NCBI GenBank assembly: GCA_030654075.1
Contig: JAURYB010000182.1
Span: 1 to 41,032 of the forward strand
DNA length: 41,032 nt
Direction of reading: 5' to 3'
Source of the DNA: Bacteroidales bacterium
GTDB lineage: Bacteria; Bacteroidota; Bacteroidia; Bacteroidales; UBA4417
Shown: positions 34,306-41,032 of the stretch, piece by piece
Layout of the letters: the number at the start of each line of letters is the position of its first letter
Position numbering within the stretch: position 1 is the stretch's first letter
Translations under genes and position numbers: made by a program
The notes under the pieces: generated by a model
Seen by the model: only the letters and a program-made list of their open reading frames with translations
Databases searched by the model: none
What the model was told of the DNA's origin: nothing

Positions 34306-36667
34306 TTATCTCCACAGCCGTCGAATCAGCCGAAACAGCAAGAGAATCCGCTTTTGGATACGGAGTTTGACAGGAATAATCCTTGTCGATTTTAATCGTA
34401 GGCTTTGGAAATTTCTGCCTGTATTCTTTCAGGCTTTCATCTTTGAGTACTTTTGCCATAAACCTGCCATAAACTGGCTGTGCAGTGCGCAGACCTTCGC
34501 CGATATGCGATGTTTTGAAATGGATTGCCCTGTCGTCGTTACCAACCCAGCAACCTGCAACAAGACCAGGAGTTACACCTATAAACCAGCCATCCGTATA
34601 ATCTGATGAAGTTCCGGTTTTACCTCCGAAATCCGTTCCATGTCTGAAAAGATCATACTCAAACAATCCCTGTGTGGTCCCGCCAGGTTCGGTAAGTCCG
34701 GCCCTGAGCAGAATACTCATCAGGAAAGCTGTTTCGGGATCCAGAACCTGTTTTTTCTCCGGTTTTGATTCATAGATGACTTTTCCGTTGCGGTCTTCAA
34801 TCCTGGTAACTAAAATCGGCTTCACAAGATTTCCGTCATTTACAAATGTACAATAGGCGTTAACCATCTCCTCCAGGTTTACATCGCTGGAGCCAAGGCA
34901 TATGGAAGGAACCTGGGCCAATTCCGACATAACTCCTAGTTTATGAGCATATTCAATAACTTTTTGCCAACCGATTTTTTGAGCAAGCTGAACAGCCACA
35001 GAGTTTACTGACCGGGCAAAGGCATGTTTCAATGTCATGCTGCCGGCATGACTGCGATCCACATTTTTAGGACTCCACTCCTTCTCTTCCCCATTCTCGG
35101 TATATTTTATCGATACAGGCTGATCTGTAATCATATCACATGGACCATATCCCTGGTCGAAAGCTGCCGCATATACAAATGCCTTGAAAAGTGATCCGGG
35201 CTGACGTTTGGACTGGTTTACATGATCATATTTAAAATAATTATAATTGATCCCGCCAACCCAGGCTTTCACGAAACCGGTATTGGGTTCCATTGCCATA
35301 AATCCTGTCTGAAAGAACTTCTGGTAATATTTCAGCGAATCCAAAGTCGAAATGGTAGTATCGCGTTCGCCGGAAAAAGTGAAGACTCTCATTTTATGCT
35401 TTGCGCTCAAAGCCAAACGAATACTATCGCTGCCTTCACCATATTTTTTTACCAATAACTTATACTGTGGTAATTCAGCAGCCTTTTTCAGAAAATAACC
35501 TGGAACCTCTTTCCCGTTTTCATCCTTCCAGGGAACCACCGCGTCACCGCCGGCCTGGTTAAAAATACGCTGCAGGTTTCTCATATGTTCAGCTACAGCT
35601 TCTTCGGCATATTTTTGCATGCGCGAATCAATGGTTGTGTAGATTTTAAGGCCATCAGTCCAAACATCGTTGCCTGTTTCCTTGCTCCAGGCCTGGAGAT
35701 CGCGAACAATGGCATCGCGCAGATAAGTCATGTTACCTTTTGAAAAACTTTTACGCTGAAAATGAAGTTTCAACGGAAGCGCAATAAGCGAATCTTTTTC
35801 AGGCTGGCTGATATACCCATATTTTTCAAGCTGCCCGATTACCTGGTTACGCCTGGCTTTTGATCGCTCAGGATTTGCCACCGGGCTGTATGATGACGGA
35901 GCTTTCAATAATCCAACGAGCACAGCTGATTCATTATATGTTAAATCAATCGGTTTTTTACTAAAAAAGGTGGAAGCTGCAGAATTGATCCCGTAAGCAT
36001 GGCTACCAAAATCGACCGTATTAAAATACATCATTATTATGTCATCCTTTGAATAATACATCTCAATTTTAAATGCATTGATCCATTCTTTAGCTTTGCT
36101 GATAAGTGTCGAAATCCCCGGGATAGAGCCTAGCAGCCCGGTAGAATAATCTTTACGGGTTTTAAAAAGATTTTTAACAAGTTGCTGGGTTATAGTGCTT
36201 CCCCCGCGCCTGTCGCCCTGTATCACCGACCACATTGCGGCAACAGTTGCTTTTATATCAATACCGTGATGCTTGTAAAACCTGACATCCTCAGTAGCAA
36301 TCAAAGTGTTAACAAGGTTCTTGGGCAAATCCTCATAAACAGCAGGCGTCCGGTTTTCAGTAAAAAAAGAGCCCATCTGTTTTCCATCGGCCGAAAATAT
36401 TTCGGAGGTAAGGCTGATATCCGGGTTTTTAAGTTCACTGATCTTAGGTGAACTCCCGAATAGCCAGAAAAGATTGATATCAATAGCAAGTGTGAGCAAA
36501 AGGAAAAATGCCAGTGAATAAATTCCAACCAATAAAGCTTTCAGCCACAAAGGAGCTTCGCGGGGAATCCTGATCCAGTCTTTAATTAAGAATTTAATCC
36601 TGTAATACAATCTCAGTGCTTTCTCACCGAGGACGCCTACCTTGCTTTTGAGGTTACTGTCCTTCAT
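34298..36667 (-). CDS. Class A penicillin-binding protein (PBP1A-type)
   Basis: A 789-residue bifunctional peptidoglycan synthase. One membrane segment at about 41-68. Glycosyltransferase (GT51) domain: catalytic Glu126 in ATEDVRFYKHHG, then RRGGSTITQQLVKNLF (153-168). Transpeptidase domain: S492-x-x-K495 in QPGSLFKAF, SVN (553-555) and KTGT (683-686), all intact. It polymerises lipid II and cross-links the stem peptides in the periplasm; a target of beta-lactams. A perfect -7 box lies about 30 bp upstream. The C terminus after about 760 is low complexity and its last residues fall in a repeat. Confidence 0.97.
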   Translation of the reverse strand: MKDSNLKSKVGVLGEKALRLYYRIKFLIKDWIRIPREAPLWLKALLVGIYSLAFFLLLTLAIDINLFWLFGSSPKISELKNPDISLTSEIFSADGKQMGSFFTENRTPAVYEDLPKNLVNTLIATEDVRFYKHHGIDIKATVAAMWSVIQGDRRGGSTITQQLVKNLFKTRKDYSTGLLGSIPGISTLISKAKEWINAFKIEMYYSKDDIIMMYFNTVDFGSHAYGINSAASTFFSKKPIDLTYNESAVLVGLLKAPSSYSPVANPERSKARRNQVIGQLEKYGYISQPEKDSLIALPLKLHFQRKSFSKGNMTYLRDAIVRDLQAWSKETGNDVWTDGLKIYTTIDSRMQKYAEEAVAEHMRNLQRIFNQAGGDAVVPWKDENGKEVPGYFLKKAAELPQYKLLVKKYGEGSDSIRLALSAKHKMRVFTFSGERDTTISTLDSLKYYQKFFQTGFMAMEPNTGFVKAWVGGINYNYFKYDHVNQSKRQPGSLFKAFVYAAAFDQGYGPCDMITDQPVSIKYTENGEEKEWSPKNVDRSHAGSMTLKHAFARSVNSVAVQLAQKIGWQKVIEYAHKLGVMSELAQVPSICLGSSDVNLEEMVNAYCTFVNDGNLVKPILVTRIEDRNGKVIYESKPEKKQVLDPETAFLMSILLRAGLTEPGGTTQGLFEYDLFRHGTDFGGKTGTSSDYTDGWFIGVTPGLVAGCWVGNDDRAIHFKTSHIGEGLRTAQPVYGRFMAKVLKDESLKEYRQKFPKPTIKIDKDYSCQTPYPKADSLAVSADSTAVEISE

Positions 36668-36698
36668 TTGATGGGGTTCTTTCCTTTAAGTTAAACTA

Positions 36699-36706
36699 CA
36701 AAAATA
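36699..36706 (-). promoter_or_regulatory. -7 box TATTTTTG for the PBP gene
   Basis: Perfect TAnnTTTG, 31 bp before the ATG at 36667; AAAGGAAAG between the two may act as a weak ribosome binding site. Confidence 0.6.
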
Positions 36707-36753
36707 CTTCATTTTTAATTCATTTCCTTGAATCCGCTTTTTTCGTGCCAACT

Positions 36754-37998
36754 TTACGAAAGCTCAGCTTTATCAATTGCCGCAAGCCGCTGTAAAAGAG
36801 CAGGATGTGAATAATGTATATAAACATACCAGGGATGAGGAGTCAGATTGCTCAGGTTTTTGACTGAAAGCTGTTTCAACGCCTTCTGAAGCGCTCCGGG
36901 CTTCGATAAGCTTATGGCAAACCGGTCAGCCTCATATTCATGCTTTCGAGAAATGGAATTAAACAAGATGCCTAAAACCATCGATACCGGACTATATAAA
37001 ATGCCAAAGGCGATTACCGAAATATGAAAAGAAGTAATCGAAGCACCCAATGCTAATGCTGGCAAAGGACTTTTAAGTAATAATGACAGTAGAAACAGGA
37101 GCACTCCTGTCTGCAATATTCCGGAAATCAATCCTTTGAGCACATGTTTCTTTTTGTAATGGCCGATCTCGTGGGCAAGCACAGCCGCAAGTTCGTCAAC
37201 GCTATGTTCATTAACCAGTGTATCGAAAAGTACAATACTCTTTTTGCTTCCAAATCCACTGAAATAGGCATTTCCACGTGTGCTCCGTTTTGATCCGTCC
37301 ATGATGCTGATATCTTTCAGATTAAAATCCGCACGTTTCGCAACCTGTTCAATTGCGTCGCGTAGTTCGCCTGCATGAAGTGGCGTAAGCTTATTGAATA
37401 TCGGAACCAGCAGCGTGGTATAGAAATAACTGATAAACAATGTAAAAACAGAAACACATATCCAGGCAAGAACCCAGAACCATGAGCCTGATTTTTCATA
37501 AATAAATACGATCAGCGACAAAATTCCACCACCAATTACAGCGGCAAGCAGCCAGCCTTTCAATTTATCAATCACAAAAGTTTTGGGTGAAGTTTTGTTG
37601 AATCCATAACGTTCCTCAATCACGAAAGTATGATACACTTCCATTGGAATACTCATCAGATCGGAAGCGAATCCAATTACAGCAAAAAAGAATATTGCGA
37701 GCAAAATGGCTGAATCGGTATAAGCCCTTACAAATCCGTCAACCCACGCGAATCCGCCTAAAATAAGCATTGCTATAATTGCCAGGAATGAAAGAATATC
37801 CGAAACAAGCCCGAACCTGTAATTATCGCGATCGTAATCCTGTTGCCTGCTATACGTTTCTTCGTCGTAAAACCCTTTTAGTGAATCGGGCAATATGTTG
37901 CTGCGCGTTGTAGTGTTCAGGTAATTGTTCCATTGGTCAAAGGCAAATCCGGCGAAGACGATGGCGAGGATGAGGTAGTAAAGGGTTTGGGGAGTCAC
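36754..37998 (-). CDS. M48-family membrane metalloprotease (Ste24/CAAX-protease-like)
   Basis: A 414-residue protein with several membrane segments (about 5-20, 63-90, 97-115, 148-168, 173-197, 290-345). The zinc motif is HEIGH (H276, E277, H280) and the third ligand is Glu354 in SRKHEYEADRFA. Length and topology match the Ste24 group, where relatives cleave prenylated or misfolded and clogged membrane proteins. In bacteria it most likely works in membrane-protein quality control. The start is GTG at 37998; MTPQTLYYLI is the normal N terminus of the family, and no upstream ATG fits. A heptamer array lies just upstream. Confidence 0.94.
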   Translation of the reverse strand: MTPQTLYYLILAIVFAGFAFDQWNNYLNTTTRSNILPDSLKGFYDEETYSRQQDYDRDNYRFGLVSDILSFLAIIAMLILGGFAWVDGFVRAYTDSAILLAIFFFAVIGFASDLMSIPMEVYHTFVIEERYGFNKTSPKTFVIDKLKGWLLAAVIGGGILSLIVFIYEKSGSWFWVLAWICVSVFTLFISYFYTTLLVPIFNKLTPLHAGELRDAIEQVAKRADFNLKDISIMDGSKRSTRGNAYFSGFGSKKSIVLFDTLVNEHSVDELAAVLAHEIGHYKKKHVLKGLISGILQTGVLLFLLSLLLKSPLPALALGASITSFHISVIAFGILYSPVSMVLGILFNSISRKHEYEADRFAISLSKPGALQKALKQLSVKNLSNLTPHPWYVYIHYSHPALLQRLAAIDKAELS

Positions 37999-38003
37999 GG
38001 GGA

Positions 38004-38029
38004 GGTTAATGGTTAATGGTTAATGGTTA
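38004..38029. repeat. Heptamer array TTAATGG
   Basis: Three to four copies of GGTTAAT in a row, 6 bp upstream of the GTG start of the M48 gene. It occupies the place of a ribosome binding site. Confidence 0.8.
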
Positions 38030-38085
38030 GTAGAAAATGGTGGGGCAGTGGTAATATAAAACTACTTCTTTGAATGTTGTAAAAA

Positions 38086-38454
38086 TTAATTCTTTTTTAA
38101 TTTTTCCTTTTGCATATCTTCTTCAAGCCTGAACTTTACAATCTCTGATATAAGTTCCAGAGGCAGTGGTTTATCAAGTGGAAACTGAACAGAGCCTTTG
38201 GCGTTTTTATAAACCGAAAGTTCTTTTTTGAAAACTTCAATTCCGGAAGCTTTCGGGTAAAAGCCAATATGCTTTGAATAAGCAGCAAACCAAACCAATA
38301 TCCCATTCAATTTGAATGCAGGCATGCTGTAACTGATTACCTCTACTGCCTGGGGAGCTGTTTCTTTGATTGTTGCCCTTATTTGTTCAAGCATATTCTG
38401 AACTTCACCAGGAAAAATGGCGATATACTCGTCAATATTGGATGGCTTATTCAT
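38086..38454 (-). CDS. DUF1801 (YdhG-like) protein
   Basis: A 122-residue cytoplasmic protein. Typical features: N-terminal IDEYIAIFPGEVQNMLEQIRATIKE, an AVEVISYSMPAFKL strand-turn and a C-terminal GSVQFPLDKPLPLELISEIVKFR. The family includes a Bacillus protein described as an iron chaperone, but the function is not general knowledge for these proteins. It stands alone between two unrelated minus-strand genes, 87 bp before the M48 start. Confidence 0.9.
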   Translation of the reverse strand: MNKPSNIDEYIAIFPGEVQNMLEQIRATIKETAPQAVEVISYSMPAFKLNGILVWFAAYSKHIGFYPKASGIEVFKKELSVYKNAKGSVQFPLDKPLPLELISEIVKFRLEEDMQKEKLKKN

Positions 38455-38561
38455 AGTATTCAGATAAAATTCTTCTTTTATGATTATTATTGGGGGCGAT
38501 TGTGTCTGTTAAATAGAATGGAATTTATTTTTTCTCTTTTGCCTTTTTTCATCCTCTTAAA

Positions 38562-38633
38562 GAGACGCGAGGTATCGCGCCTATATTTTTCTTATCTTTC
38601 ATTTAGTCGAGACGCGAGGCATCGCGTCTCGAC
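38562..38633. repeat. GAGACGCGA palindrome, one perfect and one decayed copy
   Basis: GTCGAGACGCGA-GGCA-TCGCGTCTCGAC (38606-38633) is a perfect 12-bp stem with a 4-base loop. A degenerate copy, GAGACGCGAGGTATCGCGC, lies at 38562-38580. Both are in the spacer after the VWA gene, where the perfect one could end transcription, but it lacks a T run. Confidence 0.85.
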
Positions 38634-38655
38634 CATTAACATTTTTTCCAACCTG

Positions 38656-40743
38656 TTAATAACTTCCATTGCGTTTACGGATAAACCATTCGGACGAAAG
38701 AAGTCCAAGCAGTAGCAGAAGCACAGGCAAAAAACTAACCAGGTCAGTATACCGTTTCTGAGTATAGGCAACTGTTTTGAGATCATCGCGGGCTGCCAGT
38801 AATTTCACAATATCCTCCATTTGATCCGGGTATACCATTTTACCTTTATGGCGGTTTGCTATGTTGCTGAGCAGAACATGATTTGCGACCGTATTCATCG
38901 ACTCAACATTTAATGCTATTACAGTAAACATCCCGGTTTTTTGAAATGCTTTTCCGGCGAATGTGGTGGTTGCCTTGTATGAATATTCGCCGGGCGGAAG
39001 ACTTCCCGAATTAAGGTAATACGCATTTGAAGTTCGTGTAAAAGCAAAAGGAAATATTTTTTTATTCCCATCCGTAATTACAATATTTACATCCGGCTCA
39101 TTTACAAGCTGATAGCTGTCGTTGTAAAGTTCGGCATCAATTTCAACAGCTTCGTTTTCAGTAAAACTGTTCTTTAAAATTACCCTGAACTGGCTTTTAT
39201 CCTCCTTTACTGCCAGGTACTGAATGATTTTTGTAAACAATTCATCAAATACCTGTTGGTTACCGGCTTTGGCAAAATTTGCCAGTCGCCAGCGCCAAAT
39301 TCCTTCGCCTGTAATTGTTGCCGATTTACGATCCACACCCTGGTTAAAAAGAATTAACGGAATTCGGGTATTTACCGCACCGATTTTCTGATACAATAAT
39401 ACCTGAGCGGCAGTACCTGGCTTATACTGGCTGAAAGGAACACTTAATGGAGGAAATTCCTGAATCATACGTTCTATTTCAGATCCGGGTGAAAAAAGAC
39501 TGAAATCAGGATTCAGCATACCTGTAGCCTCATTGAATGAGCTTAATGAAGATGGAATCTGCAAACCAGTCATTAAGCTGTTATAGGCCGGAATATTGGA
39601 TTGACTACCAATGATATAAAGAACAGGTACCGGTATAGATTTCAACTGGTTTGTTACCTGGAACCCAACATTGTTTACCGAAGGTATCTGGTGCAGAATA
39701 ACAAGGCTGTACAATGCAATTGAACCATTAAAATCGCTGAGCATAAAATTATCAACCGAATAATTGCGATTCTTTTCTATAGCTTGCTTTAAAGCGGCAA
39801 CATCAGGGTGAGGAGAAGCTTGTACTAAAAGTATTTTCTGACGGCTATCAAGAACTTCAACAAATATTTCCTGGAAATTGTTGGTGGTACTTATTTCGCC
39901 CGGAATTGCCGGAACTGCGATACGGTATCTCTGTATTCCTGTTTTTGAAGCAGTAAGTCTTGTTGTGAATGTGTGTGAAAACGTAGGCTGTCCAATCGAA
40001 AAATTCTCGGTATACAACTGCTGATCACCCGAGGCTACACTAATCTTGCTTATTGCGCCCAAGCATCTAAAAGCTGTAACTGTTATTTCTACCGGAAAAT
40101 CGTTGCCCAAAAATGCAATCCGGTTATAATTTATTCTCGAAATTTTAATATCCTTCTGCTGTACCGTATCTCCCATTGCTATAGTATAAATACTATATGG
40201 CGCGTTATCCGAAACATAAAGCGGATCAGTTCCCTGATTGTAAATTCCATCGCTTGCCAGGATCAAAGCAGCCAGGTTACGATTTGAATAACTATCACGT
40301 ATCTCATTGAAAAGGCTCTCCATATTAGTTTGCTTTTCAGTGAAAGCAGAGCCTGTGCTACGATTAATTTTATCGCCAAATGTGTATGTCTGCACTTCAT
40401 ACTTATTTGACAGATCGTCAGCCAGTTTCCGGTATTTGGTCATAAACTCATTCTTGTAAAATGAAGAGTCTTTACCTAAAACAATTGAACCGGAATTGTC
40501 GAGAGCCAGCAATACAATCGGTTTCTCCGTGTAACGGGATGTACTTTTTAATAATGGCGAAAGCAATAAAAAGGCAATAAACGTTACAGTTGTGCCTCGT
40601 AATATCGATAATATCCTTGTTGTTAGAAGACTAAAATCATTGTCCTTTTCATGAAAATAGAGCAATCCTGCATAGGTTGCTCCTGCCAGGATACATAACA
40701 ACAGAAACCAAAAAGAATATGACGTAATAAGCGAAAATCCCAC
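38656..40743 (-). CDS. VWA-domain membrane protein
   Basis: A 695-residue inner-membrane protein. Two membrane helices at the N terminus (about 8-30 and 43-65) and one at the C terminus (about 670-688). A von Willebrand A domain begins at about 75 with the MIDAS motif DNSGS (D82, S84, S86) and a later ASDG. The middle (about 200-600) is a long extracytoplasmic part with Ig-like strands, as in Bacteroidota proteins with BatA-like layout. It carries no peptidase motif. The start is GTG at 40743 and no upstream ATG is in frame. Possible role: a metal-dependent adhesion or assembly platform in the cell envelope. The 5' side is a repeat-rich spacer. Confidence 0.88.
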   Translation of the reverse strand: MGFSLITSYSFWFLLLCILAGATYAGLLYFHEKDNDFSLLTTRILSILRGTTVTFIAFLLLSPLLKSTSRYTEKPIVLLALDNSGSIVLGKDSSFYKNEFMTKYRKLADDLSNKYEVQTYTFGDKINRSTGSAFTEKQTNMESLFNEIRDSYSNRNLAALILASDGIYNQGTDPLYVSDNAPYSIYTIAMGDTVQQKDIKISRINYNRIAFLGNDFPVEITVTAFRCLGAISKISVASGDQQLYTENFSIGQPTFSHTFTTRLTASKTGIQRYRIAVPAIPGEISTTNNFQEIFVEVLDSRQKILLVQASPHPDVAALKQAIEKNRNYSVDNFMLSDFNGSIALYSLVILHQIPSVNNVGFQVTNQLKSIPVPVLYIIGSQSNIPAYNSLMTGLQIPSSLSSFNEATGMLNPDFSLFSPGSEIERMIQEFPPLSVPFSQYKPGTAAQVLLYQKIGAVNTRIPLILFNQGVDRKSATITGEGIWRWRLANFAKAGNQQVFDELFTKIIQYLAVKEDKSQFRVILKNSFTENEAVEIDAELYNDSYQLVNEPDVNIVITDGNKKIFPFAFTRTSNAYYLNSGSLPPGEYSYKATTTFAGKAFQKTGMFTVIALNVESMNTVANHVLLSNIANRHKGKMVYPDQMEDIVKLLAARDDLKTVAYTQKRYTDLVSFLPVLLLLLGLLSSEWFIRKRNGSY

Positions 40744-40881
40744 TACCTATAAGGGTTTAATAAATAACCCGGCAAAGGTCGCAAAATTTTCGCTTATTTG
40801 AGAATAATTCAAAAGTGTAAAATCTTCTGAAACTGGGCTGTATTTTTTCTTGAACCTACCAGAAATAATATTTGAATTTAT

Positions 40882-40980
40882 GTAACTAATCAGTATGCTT
40901 TAAAGCTATTTTAGCCACAGATTTATGGTGAGCCAGCCGAACCATTACGCAGATTACACACTTGCCTGCTGCATGCAGGG
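40882..40980. repeat. Second copy of the composite dispersed repeat
   Basis: GTAACTAATCAGT at 40882-40894 and, 30 bp on as in the first copy, TAGCCACAGATT with the same 22-bp insert (40924-40945) and a 9-bp-period tail. The tail is then broken by CCTGC-TGCAT-GCAGG (40965-40979), a near copy of the palindrome at 10070-10084. The rest of 40744-41032 shows no gene. Confidence 0.8.
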
Positions 40981-41032
40981 ATTTTAAACTACTTTCAGCA
41001 GTTTTTTAAATGAAATTCGATTATAAGCAGTG

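Noticed and set aside
1..41032. tRNA, rRNA, transposase or phage genes
   Set aside because: No cloverleaf, rRNA stretch, transposase or integrase motif was found in the spacers or proteins.

Overview
The window looks like a chromosomal piece of a member of the Bacteroidota. Signs of this are TAnnTTTG-type -7 promoter boxes, few Shine-Dalgarno sequences, signal peptides whose mature end starts with Gln, two type IX secretion (T9SS) C-terminal sorting domains, a BACON domain and a Bacteroidota-like DnaA. I cannot name the genus.

Layout. 1-253: a heptamer tandem array and an inverted fragment of it. 293-1260 (+): a CoA-binding protein and a HIT-family hydrolase. 1335-23604 (-): one uninterrupted block of 12 genes whose products all carry a signal peptide and most of which have no recognised function. 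It holds two collagen-like proteins, two TPR proteins, an RCC1 propeller with a T9SS tail, a PD40/TolB-like propeller, an OmpA-domain protein, a pair of unknown ~465-aa proteins and a three-member unknown family. 23784-29617: housekeeping genes (EamA transporter on -, then YigZ-like, dnaA, LMW phosphatase, threonine/serine dehydratase and tetrapyrrole-methylase-fold methyltransferase on +). 29909-33370 (+): a large T9SS-exported propeller/BACON protein. 33577-40743 (-): SlyD-like prolyl isomerase, class A PBP, M48 protease, DUF1801 protein and a VWA-domain membrane protein. The window ends in dispersed repeats.

The main discovery candidate is the 22-kb secreted-protein block. Four transcription units in it are each headed by the same module, read on the minus strand: TTTTGAA, 12 bp, an inverted repeat ATCATGT-N4-ACATGAT, 19-20 bp, then a -7 box (G/T)ATATTTG. 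The spacing is nearly constant although most flanking sequence differs. If the box sits at its usual place, the palindrome centres near -41, where class II activators bind. The block's genes also share protein modules: a putative jelly-roll-like domain is fused to OmpA in one gene and to the unknown family in two others. The sequence therefore suggests one coordinately switched cell-surface or extracellular system, built from duplicated and shuffled parts. No regulator gene for it lies in the window.

Secondary points of interest are 7-bp-period arrays of unrelated sequence in several spacers, a hairpin nested in a 9-bp repeat family (two copies), small palindromes in operon spacers, and the exchange of C-terminal tips between the two collagen-like genes.
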